Assembly (NCBI GenBank): GCA_011009095.1
Contig: VTPC01001074.1
Span: forward strand, 43,289 to 107,288
DNA: 64,000 bases
Reading direction: 5' to 3'
Source of the DNA: Ignelater luminosus
Taxonomy: Eukaryota > Arthropoda > Insecta > Coleoptera > Elateridae
The notes beneath the pieces are model-generated. The model was not told the origin of the DNA and ran no database searches. It saw only the letters and a program-made list of their open reading frames with translations. The translations under genes and the position numbers were made by a program. Below, in pieces: positions 12,506 through 23,487 of this stretch (within the stretch, counting starts at the first letter, position 1; each line of letters opens with the position of its first letter).

Positions 12506-13254
12506 CTTAAAAGAGTAAAGAAAATAACGTTAATAAGATATTGAGTTTCCACTTGCAAAATCAAACTAATAAATAGTAGTGCACTCCAGAAACAATGCTA
12601 CATGTCTAATTGTCGTATGTAAATCTTTCGTTCTACCTTACCTATAAGGCCTGTAACACTCTTGATTCAAACCAAACAATCTGTCAGAAATGCTGCATGC
12701 ACAAAATTGGAAGGTGTAAGAAATATTTGAAAGTGTGCTCTGCTATTGCATTATTAAAACTGAAGTTTAGATATTCTCTTTCTAAGCAAATACATAGGGG
12801 TGTTTTTCAAATTTTATGTAGGAAATAGAAAGGTGCAAAAGTTATTTTGCAAAAAAATTTATTGTGATAATAAATAATATAAAGTAAATCTATGAGAACA
12901 ACTGACTTAAAACGAACATGCTTAATAAATAATAAGTTTCCATTAGTTAACATTTTATTTAATACAGATAAATAGTCTGCAACTCTGCGTTTACATTGAT
13001 ACTGGCTTTACTTGCATAGGTAAAAGTTCTAATAACTCTAAACTATTAAATAAGGCTCTATACTTGGTCCAACTTTTTAAGATTAAATAGTATTCTATCT
13101 TCTAAATCAAAGCAAAAAGGTATTAGCAAAGTTTGTGAACAAAGAAGTTTTAAATAGATAGTTTGTGTATGTGTATATATTTGGTCAACACTAGGGTATT
13201 TCTATAAGTGGCTTTGTATAAAAATATGCTACAGCCAAAATAAATTTAAGGTAC

Positions 13255-13428
13255 CTTCTAAATTTAATGTTTGTGTTAGATGATATGTGTAGTAGTGGTT
13301 TTTCACCATTTTGTTTGTCTACTGGCACGTTTTGTTGAGTAGTTTGCGGTGTTAGTTCGTCAGGTGATTGAGCAATTTTAGGTGACATGGGTGGATGATC
13401 ACTTGGTGAGTCCAAACTTCCTTCATCG
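13255..13428 (-). CDS. rdgA: rdgA-like DGK exon: Ser/Pro-rich linker, possible cassette exon
   Basis: 174-nt exon; acceptor atcttgcag, donor GTACCT; phase 2 at both ends and divisible by three, so skipping it keeps the frame (both this exon and the next begin with C after an AG codon start). Encodes a low-complexity DEGSLDSPSDHPPMSPK-type linker rich in Ser, Pro, Gln and Thr with several S/T-P sites, ending NTNIKFR. No domain is recognised; this region is poorly conserved in the family. Confidence 0.82.
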
Positions 13429-13680
13429 CTGCAAGATACAAGTGGATTAGTACTAATGAAATATCTCCAACACCATATAGTTAATAAATAAGTATTCTTG
13501 TGTAGAAGTTAAAAATTGAATGCATACATTATCTATTGTTCAGAAACTCAAACTAGATCTATCCACAACATCTATAACAACTCATATTTAAATTAAATTT
13601 AAAAAAAAACAAAATATAAAAAACTTTATTAAGGAATATTGTACAGCATTGTATCGAATCTCTTATTAAATGTTCCATAC

Positions 13681-13879
13681 CTAACTTTCATTTCTGGTAT
13701 GACATACGGTGTGTGATGATTAGAACTAGGAGAAGGAGCTGCTGTCTCATCTTCAGGTGTTTGAGGTATGGTACCACCACCACAATCTAGGATGTATAAT
13801 ATTTCATAGGCTACATCAGAAATATAATGAAGGTGCTCTTGGGCTCTATCGATTCGGAAAAATCTTTCTGCTGTACATG
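13681..13879 (-). CDS. rdgA: rdgA-like DGK exon: FRIDRAQEHLHY segment and tail linker
   Basis: 199-nt exon; acceptor tgttccag, donor GTATGG; phase 1 in, two bases out. Encodes TAERFFRIDRAQEHLHYI then DVAYEILYILD, conserved in type IV kinases, followed by a Gly, Pro, Ser-rich low-complexity linker. The donor choice at GTTAG/GT is supported by the phase of the next exon. Confidence 0.92.
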
Positions 13880-13943
13880 CTGGAACATAATTTCAAACAT
13901 AAAATAAGCTGTTGAGATCTCGAAACAGTATATGTATACTTAC

Positions 13944-14069
13944 AGTCTAAGAAACACCAATCCATAATTTTTGGTACTTCTTTACAATCTTCTAAGAATT
14001 TATTAACTAGTAACCGAACCTGTTCCAAATCAGATGTTGGACTAACTTCTATTGCACCAATACTTATTG
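13944..14069 (-). CDS. rdgA: rdgA-like DGK exon: helical linker after accessory domain
   Basis: 126-nt exon; acceptor ttttttcag, donor GTAAGT; phase 1 at both ends. Encodes SPTSDLEQVRLLVNKFLE and IMDWCFLD. This corresponds to the segment before the WCFLD motif in zeta/iota kinases, which links the catalytic unit to the C-terminal tail. Confidence 0.93.
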
Positions 14070-14127
14070 CTGAAAAAAGTCATATAAATTAAAATTGTTT
14101 TATTGTTATTGAAAACAAATATCATAC

Positions 14128-14416
14128 CAGCTTGAGCCAAGAGATCCTTGTCATAGTGATGTTGCTCATAATCATTCATACTAATTCTATTAATTGTAAT
14201 ATTAAGATTGTCCAACGCAGTCTGTGGTACATTGGGTTTACCACCTTTTCGTTTGGAAAGCATTGTAGCCTTATTTAATAAAGTAAGATTTATAACTGAT
14301 GGTGTAAGTTTGCAAGCTTCTCCATCTACTTGCATTGGAATTGTTTTAGAAGTTACAATACGAGCAGATCGACATTGTGTTATGCAAGTACCATGTCCAC
14401 CTGCTTGTAGTAATGG
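14128..14416 (-). CDS. rdgA: rdgA-like DGK exon: end of accessory domain
   Basis: 289-nt exon; acceptor atttctag, donor GTATGA; phase 0 in, one base out. Encodes AGGHGTCITQCR, the IPMQVDGE-C motif and, after a Lys-rich stretch (SKRKGGKPN), INRISMNDYEQHHYDKDLL. It matches DGK zeta in order. The open frame on the opposite strand is a shadow. Confidence 0.94.
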
Positions 14417-14904
14417 CTAGAAATGAAACAAAACCCTTTCATTTCAAACAGAAAAACTACTAAAAGTTTATTTAGTTTTTATATGTGAGGAAGAAAGAAG
14501 AGAAAATATGATGTTAGAATAAATGGAAACTATGCGTAACTTCTTTATATTTCTTGTATCTAAAGAAAGTGATTCTAAATAAGTTTTATGAAGCCACATT
14601 AAAATACAAATCTGGCTTTTATTTTATGAAACAATAAAGGAAAGCATGCAAAAGTCTAAACAACGATCTTTTAGAAGTTTTGCCAAAGAATCTGAAATGT
14701 TATCAAAATTTTTTTAATTCTTCGTTTTCAGAAAAACCTATCTATCTAGTGTTATTCCTAGTAATATGAAATCATTGTGCTAATAATAATTCGTTTCTTA
14801 AGCAGTACAGAAATAAGCAAGACGAAAATATAAATTAAACTATATAAACAGTTTAAAACAAAACAAACAAAAATTAAAAACGTGCTAGCCCTAAACTTAC
14901 TCAC

Positions 14905-15007
14905 AAGCTGATATGTCGTCAGACCGACAACTTCAATTAATCCATCTTCAGTACTAGGATCGGCAGCGCCCATAGCTCTGTTCCATGGACGTGTACCACC
15001 ACCATAA
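14905..15007 (-). CDS. rdgA: rdgA-like DGK exon: accessory domain
   Basis: 103-nt exon; acceptor ttattag, donor GTGAGT; completes a split codon at its start and ends on a codon boundary. Encodes YGGGTRPWNR then DPSTEDGLIEVVGLTTYQL, the G-T-x-P-W and DG-IEV motifs of the accessory domain. Confidence 0.93.
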
Positions 15008-15082
15008 CTAATAATAGAAATAAATATAATATAATATAATATCGAAATACGTAAAATATTATCTGTGTAAAATGCAACTAAC

Positions 15083-15275
15083 CTTGGAATATTAAGAAAA
15101 ACTATGGCATGCACTTTTAATTCTTTTAATTTAGGAGTAAGATCACGACCATCACATTCTAAAGAAACAAATTCTGCTAGGCCTTTCCATTTCCTTTTGA
15201 GCAAATCTTTACCACCCATTTGACCATAGAACATTTTATTTCTTAAGCGGGAGTTGAATTTTTCTGGATGTGCTT
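15083..15275 (-). CDS. rdgA: rdgA-like DGK exon: accessory domain
   Basis: 193-nt exon; acceptor cattctag, donor GTTAGT; ends two bases into a codon. Encodes HPEKFNSRLRNKMFYG, ECDGRDLTPKLKELK and AIVFLNIPR, all core motifs of the DAGKa domain. An apparent longer open frame running down to 14758 is only intron read-through; the kinase reading leaves at 15083. Confidence 0.94.
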
Positions 15276-15398
15276 CTAGAATGTTAAAAAAACAGAAACA
15301 CAATTAGAAACATTCCAGTTCTAATATCATGTTGTAGGAAAATAACATATAAATTTTATTTACAATTTAAAAACACTAATGAAGTTGCAAATACTAAC

Positions 15399-15609
15399 CT
15401 CGAGCTTCATGAAATTCTAGAGCAATATGAGCATCAACACCCAATGAAAAGTAATTGTTTACCACATTTAAAGGAAGATTCTCTTTACCATCTTCGTTTG
15501 GTTCGGCATCTGAATTTTTCTTAACTTCTAAAGACCATCTATCTAATAATATAGTATCACTGCTATTAACATTGGATAAAATTTTTGAAATTGGTTCGTC
15601 AGTATAACC
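15399..15609 (-). CDS. rdgA: rdgA-like DGK exon: catalytic to accessory domain junction
   Basis: 211-nt exon; acceptor tatttcag, donor GTTAGT; phase 0 in, ends one base into a codon. Encodes [19 protein letters not shown] and [20 protein letters not shown] ending EFHEAR. The NNYFSLG-DAH motif marks the start of the DGK accessory domain. A short acidic linker ([11 protein letters not shown]) replaces the differently charged one in vertebrate zeta. Confidence 0.95.
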
Positions 15610-15664
15610 CTGAAATAAAATAAATTATTGCAAGGACTAAATTATATTAAATAGCTAAACGTAC

Positions 15665-16015
15665 ACCTCCCCATCCCAGTGCTCTGGCGAGATCGTTACC
15701 AGTTCCTAAAGGCAAAACTCCTACAGCTGGTGCAGGTATAATACCTATTTGATCGATAACGCTAAGAACCCAACCGACGGTTCCGTCACCTCCGCAAGCA
15801 AGAACCCTCAGGTTAGGGACCTTTTTGAACATTTCCAACCCCATTTTTGGTCCACCTTGTGTTAAATCAAAAACTTGCCTAGGATTCAACAACCACTGAA
15901 ATTTTTGTAACAATTTTGCACCCTGATTTCCACCCGATTTTGGATTTATAAAAACTATAACAGGCGTTACAGTTGTTGGTATCGGCTTTATAATAAAAGC
16001 TCTATGGTCCTTGTC
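15665..16015 (-). CDS. rdgA: rdgA-like DGK exon: catalytic DAGKc domain
   Basis: 351-nt exon, 117 codons, phase 0 at both ends; acceptor attttag, donor GTACGT (preferred over an alternative GTGTAC four bases upstream because only this choice restores the WGGGYTDEP run with the next exon). Contains [14 protein letters not shown], the nucleotide-binding [14 protein letters not shown] loop and [18 protein letters not shown], the hallmark catalytic motifs. No substitutions in the glycine loop, so the kinase core looks intact. Confidence 0.96.
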
Positions 16016-16070
16016 CTAAAATAAAAATTGTTATTGTTTCATTTATGCAAATAAATTGGTAACAACTTAC

Positions 16071-16198
16071 CTTCTCCTTGCTTTTTTTCTTACTGGAAGC
16101 CCTCTTCTTATTAGATTTTCGAAGACTAGACTTAAAACTGCCTTTTTTAGGCAATTTGACGATCCATGACGGAGGAACTATAATACTGCTATGTACAC
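16071..16198 (-). CDS. rdgA: rdgA-like DGK exon: basic MARCKS-like region
   Basis: 128-nt exon; acceptor actccag, donor GTAAGT; phase 1 in, phase 0 out. Encodes VPPSWIVKLPKKGSFKSS followed by a run rich in Lys, Arg and Ser. In the zeta/iota family this segment resembles the MARCKS phosphorylation site and acts as a nuclear localisation and PKC target (family knowledge). Several Ser lie between basic residues here, so regulation by phosphorylation is plausible but inferred. Confidence 0.92.
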
Positions 16199-16260
16199 CT
16201 GGAGTTTATTTAAATTCTTAATGTAAAGCTATATTTACAACAGTGATGGACGTGATTTAC

Positions 16261-16390
16261 CTAATTTACATTCTTCCTCTATTCGTTGAATATTGAAACA
16301 AGTCTCTTTGTTATGATATGCTACCTTACACCACGAACAACTCAGAGCTACTATTTCTTTAGAACTAAAAGAAAGCTTCGACTGGAATGA
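16261..16390 (-). CDS. rdgA: rdgA-like DGK exon: rest of C1 finger 2
   Basis: 130-nt exon with acceptor tttttcag and donor GTAAAT; starts in phase 0 and ends one base into a codon. Encodes [20 protein letters not shown] then [13 protein letters not shown] and IEEECKLG, with the spaced Cys/His ligands that close the second C1 finger. The CSWC and H-x2-x-C pattern is that of DGK zeta/iota and Drosophila rdgA. Confidence 0.93.
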
Positions 16391-16530
16391 CTGAAAAACA
16401 AAATAGTGATCATTACTTATTAGCTGTTTGAAACATGAGCTTCTAAAGAAAGAATAAGAATAAAATTTTTTTTGTTATAAATCAAGAACGATTTGTTCTG
16501 TTTTAATAACCTTCGATAAAGAATTACTTG

Positions 16531-16653
16531 TTAGTCCAAAATAGGCAGAAGGAGTTGCAGGTCACGTAACAGCTCCCGACAACAACAACGTTCGAGAGTT
16601 GCAACATTATACAGAGACTGCAGTGTCCTCTCTTTACACCATTCTATTGCCAT
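16531..16653 (-). CDS. 40-codon open frame with an acceptor, inside the intron between the C1 exons
   Basis: An ATG at 16653 lies directly after a plausible acceptor (gacttccag). It opens a 40-residue frame beginning MAIEWCKERTLQSLYN, with CCC and Leu-rich C-terminal residues, ending in TAA at 16531. The stretch is more GC-rich than its surroundings. Not homologous to anything I recognise. It could be a poison exon, a short peptide or chance. Confidence 0.2.
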   Translation of the reverse strand: MAIEWCKERTLQSLYNVATLERCCCRELLRDLQLLLPILD

Positions 16654-17227
16654 CTGGAAGTCAGTCTAAACAGTGTTGGAAGAATTTTTTTAAACCCGTA
16701 TTTTAATATAATTCTAAATAAGCTTAGACTTGTTTCAGTATTTGTTTCCAATTTGAGAATGCGTGTTTAAAATTTCAATATTTACTGTTGATTCTCAAAG
16801 AAAAGTACTCAGAGAGTTATAAAACCCTTCGAATTAATTTGATATTGAAGTGAATTTCTTTAGCCAGCCTCATCTGGTGATTAAGTATAGCGAGCTATAT
16901 AGGTAAGAAGGGTTTGTAAAATATTAGATATATCGTATAAAATAGTAAAATTATTCTATTTGTTTCTAGGAGATAAAGTGGATAGGCTCTAAAATTTTAG
17001 AATTCACTAAAAAATCGCAACTATTAACACTTCAGTTTATTTCAGAAAATACACCGTATACGTGTAAACAACCATGATTGCTAGTTTAATATTTCATACT
17101 TTAATTCTGGTTTCAGTAAATGAGAAAACAATGAGCCAATGATAAATAATTTATTACAGTTATTCATCATTTAAAGACTAAAGGAGGAATATGCGCTTTT
17201 ATCAAAATTATCAGTGTAGATTAAATA

Positions 17228-17243
17228 ATAATAATAATAATAA
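17228..17243. repeat. (AAT)n microsatellite
   Basis: Short run of AAT units in the intron just downstream of the C1 exon. Simple repeat, no further meaning seen. Confidence 0.8.
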
Positions 17244-17292
17244 TGAAAACTGCGAAAAAAACTATACCGTAATTAGGTGATTAAAACATTAC

Positions 17293-17496
17293 CTTCCCAC
17301 ACTGCATACATTTCCCTTTCTCTGAACGCCTGTGGACCCAGTGATGATGAATAATAGTTTGTTCACGGTACTGACGAACTCCAACGTCCCGGAAAGTAGG
17401 TTTGCAGGTAAAACGTATTCGATCTGTTAATATCGTAATACAACTTTGATGTGCCACTACATTACAGGCAGAACACTTCATGCGTGGTCCATGTTT
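17293..17496 (-). CDS. rdgA: rdgA-like DGK exon: rest of C1 finger 1, linker, start of C1 finger 2
   Basis: 204-nt exon (68 codons, phase 0 at both ends); acceptor gttttag, donor GTAATG. Encodes MKCSACNVVAHQSC, RFTCKPTFRDVG and HHHWVHRRSEKGKCMQCGK. These supply the remaining Cys and His ligands of finger 1, the CKPTFR motif typical of type IV kinases, and the opening H-x-W and C-x2-C of finger 2. It joins across the 23.7 kb intron to the exon at 41162. Confidence 0.93.
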
Positions 17497-19326
17497 CTAA
17501 AACAATACCAATAAATAAATAAATTTAATGTTGGGATAAAAATCTCGTAATTAACATAAACATTAAGAAATGAATATTATTACTTAATAATACTCTCATT
17601 ATTTTTACTTAAATCACTGATTGTACTAATAACCGTTTCCATTTTGTGTTATTCTTGAACAGAAGATTTACTACCTTCCTCAAAACACCATCTGAAATGT
17701 AACAGGAACATGTTTTTCTTTGTTCAATGTTTTCTACACTTTTCAAGTTAAAAAGAGATTTCCTACATCATAAATTTTCCTTATCATCTAATACTCATAA
17801 AATATCCGTGGACATAGGTAACGATTAGTGCTTTCCTAGCCACTTTAGTGAAGAAATGTGATATATTGCTTTTTAGTGTTTCGAATTTAAAAATATAATT
17901 TTAACCTTTGTTATTGAAAATACAAAGAAAGCTTGAGACGAATAAAGAACAATTTTAGTCATTACAATGAACTTATTATATATTTTACATTAAAAATATA
18001 GACGTGATTAATGTTATAAATGGATGTTTTCAATTTCTTTCTGCAAGCACAATTTTGTTCAGAAGCTTAATTAAAATTACTTCTGTATTTCTGTTCATTG
18101 TTTCCAGAAAGCAGGTAGCACTGATTCATTAAATTTAAAGAAGTTCACGAAATATACGATGTTTCATAAACCAAGAGGAAACGCGGTTTAGATAGACATT
18201 TTAGCTCAAGCGTACTAATTTACAACGCTGCTGTGACAGTGACGTACATCCTTCAACAATAGCTTATATTATCAAATCTGTTTCGCATTCGCAAACAATA
18301 AGTTAGTCTGCTTTCTCGATTCCCTTATTTTACCGAGTAAGCTCTGAATCTGTTTCATACGCATGTATCATTATCAATCTATTGTACGGATACGAGATAA
18401 TCTAGTCAAACTATGTCAAGCTATGAAATTTCGCGTTTATACGTATATTTATCTGCATTCCGATTCGAAATTCCCGTTTAATACAATACATTTATAAATA
18501 GAATAATGATTATTAGGTTATCCCCCTATTAAAATATCACATTTCCACGATGATAGTCAAACGACACGTCAGTTAGCGGAAATACAATATTATGCGAGAG
18601 TGACACGTGCCATTTCCATGAGGATTTTTCTGTATAAATGTTATCACACGCAAAATTTTTAATGTAACGAGTCAGTACGAGATATTTAATGCTTAAGTTG
18701 ATGTTTAAATTCGACAAACCTCTGCTGTTATCCAACTTTCATACAACTCGTAAAGGATTCCAAAACCCAAATACTCATTATAAATTTAGGATGGATCTAT
18801 TTATTTAAGGTAAATTGAGCAAACTGAAAGGGTTTGCTGTATGATGTTAGCGAGAGGGTGATCTCTCGCATAAACAAGGTTTTAGTGTCAGCCATGCGTT
18901 ACATTCCATTTCTTTGTTTGTTTTTTTTTAACTAAACATTAATTCTCACCCCAACAGCAAACCTCGCTTTTTTATATTTTCCTTTATGATACATCTTACT
19001 TATTAGTTTTCGGCGGTTTTTCGAATGTATTTATTAAATATTTTCATAGCATGAATAGATTAGATTAATTATTTAATCAGTATTTATCACTTCTTGTTTA
19101 GGAAAAAATTGGCCACTAGAGAAAAACCATTTCAACATTTAATTTTCAGAGGAAAAGGAAAGGGAACTAATAATCAAAGCAGAGCAAATGCATAATTGCA
19201 TTATTTTCTTTGTCTTTATTTATTGCATAATTAGATGTTTATCTATGAAAAATATACAATTAATTTTTCGTATGTCATCTTATTTCATTGTATATTAACC
19301 AAATAATTCTATTTTGCATACATGAC
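17497..19326. other. Start of the 23.7 kb kinase intron, no recognised feature
   Basis: The stretch after the C1 exon up to the first transposon. No exon, RNA gene or repeat family was recognised. A 68-codon open frame on the minus strand near 18529-18735 has no recognisable homology. Confidence 0.4.
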
Positions 19327-21939
19327 ATATCTGTATGTGAGAAGCAGTTGGGCTGAAGTCCACTTTTTTTTAAAATGCGGTTTAAAGCATTTTTGAACTT
19401 AAAATACTGAAGTCCCAAAATCAATAATAAAAAAACTACATAAAATTAAAAAGGCGCAAGTCCCTTAGTTCTTAGCAACATAAAGACTTAAGTCCCACTT
19501 ACGCCTCTATGCTTCTTAACAAATGTTTCTGTTTTGTTACCGGCATAAGGACTTCAGCCTTTCTGCTTGTAAAGATTTCGCAGGCTACGTGTTCAAACCC
19601 TTCCATATTTTTTAGAATATTTTCAGGCAAGATTTGTTCAGAAAAAATTTCTATGTCAATTCTGCTTTTTTAAAATGACATTTATTCATTCGTTAAAAAT
19701 AAATAAATAAATAAAATACAACATCTAGCAATGAAGACACCTTGAGTCCTGACAAGCAAAACCTAACCAAGGGGGAAAAAGAATAAGAATGAAATGAAAG
19801 GAATGTAGCGAAGAGCGCTCGATTAAAAGGTTCTTCTTACACATACACTGTGGCTAAGAAAAATAAAATAAACGAAGGTAAGAGACTAAAATTGTCTTGC
19901 TCTTGTCCAAGAAAGTGTGGTGAAAAAATTCTGGAAGATAAACGACTAAATATATTTAGGGACGTTTAAAAAGATATATTCAACTGGGATCACAGAAGGC
20001 AATTTTTTGTGTCTGTGGTTAATGAAAAACTAAAAAACCGTTCTAGACCACGAAACAATAATTAAATCGGTAGACGAACAAAGAGCAAGATTTACCACCT
20101 ACAAACTTCTGAAAATAAAATTGCTGTATGTGAAGTTATGTATTTAAACCCAATAGGTATAACTGAAAAATTTGTACCTATCGCCTTAGGTAAGAAAAAA
20201 GAAAGTGGATTTGTAGCAACAGGTAAAAGAGGAAATCATTCTCCTAAAGATAAATTACTCGAAGAAGTCAGATTATCTGTGGTATCACACATTTCCTCAC
20301 TTCCTTTTTATCAGTCACATTATTGCAGAGAAAGAACTAAGTAAGAGACAATATTTGAGTCCAGAACCAGAATTAAACATTAGTATTCTGTACAAACTTT
20401 GCACAGAAAAATGCAGCGAAGAAAACAGTAGTATTTAATGAAGAATTCAAACTCAGTTTTTATCAACCATCCACTGTGATCATTTTATTAAAATCTTAAG
20501 GAAAAGTACTTCGGAATCTCAAAAAGAAAATATTAAAGAGCAGCAGAGGAAACATCACCAAGAGGCAGACCTTAGATACAAACTAAAAAATCAAAATAAG
20601 GAAAAAGCAAAGAAGAGCAATGTCAAAAAATGGTGGTCATGGTATATTTACAAAAATATTTGCCTGTTACACCTTGTTTAAATAACTCACGTTCGTTTTA
20701 TCTACGAAAACTTTGAATTTTAGATTTACCAATTTATTGTGACACTACTACACAAACGCAGGGTTTGAGAATAGAAACGAGATATTCTCGTGCAGCATAA
20801 AATGGGCTTTGGAAAACTTGGACGAAAAAGTTGAAGAACTTTCGATATGGTCGGACAACTACAGTGGCCAAAATAGGAATAAAATAATAATTCCTGCGTA
20901 CATACGTGGTTGCTGAATAAAATTCCCACTTTAAAAATCATAAATCATAAGTACCTGCTGAAAGGCCACACCCACATAGAAGCGGTTCATGCAATAATTG
21001 AAAGAAAAAGAAAAAGCCTCAAGACTAGAAATCGCCGTTTCTCGAGACTGGTCACAATTGATCAGCATCTGCGGTAATAAAAATCCACTCATTGTTTCCT
21101 CAATGAACATAGAAGGTTTTACAAACGTTAACAGCTTGTTTAAAGGTAGTGAAGCTCCATTGGCCTCCAGAAAGAAAAATACGAATGGAGAACAATTTTA
21201 TCTGTCTCGGGTAGTTTGGGCCCAAGTAAGGAGAACTGATCAAGGTATTTTATTCTACAAAACTAGGTTTAAAGAAGAAGAGTTTTATTTAGTTAATTTG
21301 AAGCGAAAAGTAAGGCTATCTTAACATTTTTCTGAGAAACTGTCTAGCTACTCGAAATAACACAATACCCATTAAAGCCGCCAAATATCACCACCTGCTG
21401 GAGCTCCTAGAATGGGTTGACAAATCTTTCTAACCCTACTACAAATCTATAAAGTATTCAGCTACAGCGTCTGACGAGCTTGAGGACGAGCCCGATGAAA
21501 CTCCTTAAGGATTTCTTATTATATACTTTTAAATAATAATAATTTTATAAGGCTAATTTGTTTAAATTTGTATGAAACGTATTTTATATTAAATAAGTCA
21601 AAATATTTTACACACTTTTATTGCGAATACTACTTACTTCTTACTAAATTTTAAATGTGCGTTTTTGTATTAAGCAATAAATGTTAGAAAGATTAAGGCT
21701 GTTATCCTGCATGTGTTTGAAATTATAGTTTTTTCTTTAATATTAATAACCTCTGAACAAGTTTTATTAAAAGAAACCCACAAGAAATACCTGAAAGACG
21801 TGTAAACAAAATTTTAAGTTGATTGGATAAGATTTGTTGTTTCAGTGTAATATGAAATTGTACCTTTTGCAGTTTTTTCGTCCTCCTGTAAAGTTTTCAA
21901 AAGTGGACTTCAGCCCAACTGCTTCTCATATACAGATAT
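19327..21939 (+). mobile_element. DNA transposon of a GQNRN-motif family with TIRs
   Basis: 2613 bp bounded by inverted repeats of at least 40 bp: ATATCTGTATGTGAGAAGCA at the left and its near-complement ending at 21939, both continuing through GTTGGGCTGAAGTCCACTTT. The interior holds, in order on the plus strand, broken coding remnants of a protein family that is very common in insect genomes. A target duplication could not be fixed in the AT-rich flanks. It sits in the large kinase intron. Confidence 0.72.
19860..21324 (+). pseudogene. Decayed coding remnants of the GQNRN-family element
   Basis: Pieces in order: KLSCSCPRKCGEKI near 19890; a 68-codon frame at 20138-20344 with LNPIGITEKFV, KRGNHSPKDKL and SHYCRERTK; a central frame with WALENLDEKVEELSIWSDN followed by YSGQNRNK near 20810-20880; HTHIEAVHAIIE near 20965; and a 108-codon frame at 20998-21324. 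The Cys-rich start, SDN-x3-GQNRN and GHTH-E-x2-HA-IE motifs are characteristic of unnamed insect proteins that I believe are transposon-encoded (family memory, not searched). Stops and frameshifts separate the pieces, so it is dead. Confidence 0.65.
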
Positions 21940-21949
21940 ATATAGCAAG

Positions 21950-22085
21950 GTTTTGATATAAATACATATATGAAGACTTAACAGCATCAACATGCATATT
22001 TTAAACCATGCAAAATATTATAATACATTTCTTTCACAAATGCTTACCGATTTTGATTTTTTTAAAGCATATAATAAGCATATAC
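21950..22085. repeat. Local repeat unit 1, interrupted by the copia insertion
   Basis: Similar to 26430-26590: blocks TATGAAGACTTAACAGCAT, GCATATTTTAAAC, CCGATTTTGATTTTTT, AAAGCATATA recur in order. Unit 1 resumes after the copia element at 25912 (TAATGTAATATTGCAT). Unit 2 carries the uninterrupted form. Confidence 0.7.
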
Positions 22086-22264
22086 TATTAGAATTAATTA
22101 TTAAGATGATTAGATCAAAGTAAAATAAAGTAAAATAAAATATATTTAGTTTTAATATGCTTTTAATCGAGCACAAAATAACACACACGACACAGTTTTA
22201 TATTATGTCAAATTAATTATTTTACATACTGTTACCCACTAGATAATTATAAATTTTCTCAACA
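22086..22264 (-). repeat. copia 3' LTR (full length)
   Basis: 179 bp. Begins TGTTGAGAAAATTT on the minus strand just after the polypurine tract and ends at the TATAC duplication. The terminal dinucleotide at the far end has changed from CA to TA on this strand. Confidence 0.88.
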
Positions 22265-22426
22265 CTCCCCTAAATTTATAATTATTCATTTGAGTGAACA
22301 ATAAACACAATATTGTTAACGTTTTACAAAAAAACCAAAAAGGAATTATAAATTACACATAAATCAAAGAAGTATTATGCGATTCAACAGGAGTTTAAAA
22401 ATCATCAAAAAAAACAAACATTAAAA

Positions 22427-22926
22427 TTACAATTCTACAATGCTCTTAATTTTATTTACATTTGCTTCAAAATAACTCTGATTAGGTTTAGTAAAAATAT
22501 CTGCTATTTGCATTTCAGAAGGACAATATTTTACATTAATATTCTTGTCATTTAGATTTTCAGTTACAAACTTAAATCTCGTATCTATATGTTTTGACCT
22601 TTTGAAACTGCTATTATTTTTGAGCAATTTAATCGCACTTTGGTTAACAATATTCAATTTCACTAGAACAATTTTATTTGTTAATTCTTTGAACAAAGTT
22701 TTCAAAAATAACACTTCCTTCACACACTTGCTGCAATGAACTCACTTTCAGCAGTACTCAGTGGCACTAATGGTTGGCGTCGTGTTGCCCATGAAACAGG
22801 TCCACCTCCAAACATCGTCAGGTAGCCAGATGTGCTCCTTCGGGTTTCTGGATCGTTTGCATAATCCGCATCACTGTAGGCTTCAATGGTGAAAGAGTAA
22901 TGGTTGGCATAATACCTTATTCCCAT
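22427..22926 (-). pseudogene. copia RNase H
   Basis: Two overlapping frames. The first (22720-22926) has SDADYANDPETRRSTSGY and STAESEFIAAS with the catalytic D and E. The second (22427-22723) has the C-terminal CPSEMQIADIFTKP tail. A frameshift at about 22720 separates them. Confidence 0.88.
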
Positions 22927-22930
22927 ACTT

Positions 22931-23401
22931 TTAGTGCCTTGCAGATATCTCTGTGGGTTTGCTCATATTGGGATATTGGGATATTGGGACAATATTGACA
23001 GCATAAGCAATATCAGGTCTAGATCTGTTAGCCAGGTACAAGAGGCTGCCAACTGCTTCTCTTACTGGGAATCTAACCTCGCTTGTTTTGATCTCTTCTT
23101 TTCCATTTTCTATTACTGAAGGTGTTTTGACAGGTTTGCAGAATTTCATGTTGTACTGCTTTAAGATTTTAGTAGTGTAATTTGTTTGATGTAAAATAAC
23201 AGAGTCCTTGTCCTTTAATATCTGAAATCCTACAAAATTTTCTGGTTTGTCCATTTTCTTGATTTCAAATTCTGATTGCAGTTTATTTAAAAGATCATTA
23301 GCTTTATCTTCAGAATCAGAAATGACCAATCCATCATCGACCCATATAGCTAACAATAGGTCACTTGTTAAATTTTTGAACACTGATTTATCTGTTATCA
23401 A
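22931..23401 (-). pseudogene. copia reverse transcriptase, palm and C-terminal part
   Basis: 156-codon frame with the catalytic motif reading WVDD where copia elements usually have YVDD, and GSLLYLANRSRPDI typical of the RT/RNase H junction. It is separated from the upstream RT part by frame loss at about 23400-23530 and from RNase H by a frameshift near 22930. Confidence 0.88.
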
Positions 23402-23487
23402 TTGATTTAATTCATTTTTCTTTAAGAAATCGACTAGTCTTTTATTCTACTGGAATGATGCCTGTTTGAGCCCATACAAAGATTTTT

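Noticed and set aside
14208-14420. 70-codon plus-strand frame
   Set aside because: Antisense shadow of the kinase accessory-domain exon.
14758-15303. 181-codon minus-strand frame as a single exon
   Set aside because: Contains three pieces: two real kinase exons and intron read-through between and after them; splice sites and homology show the true borders.
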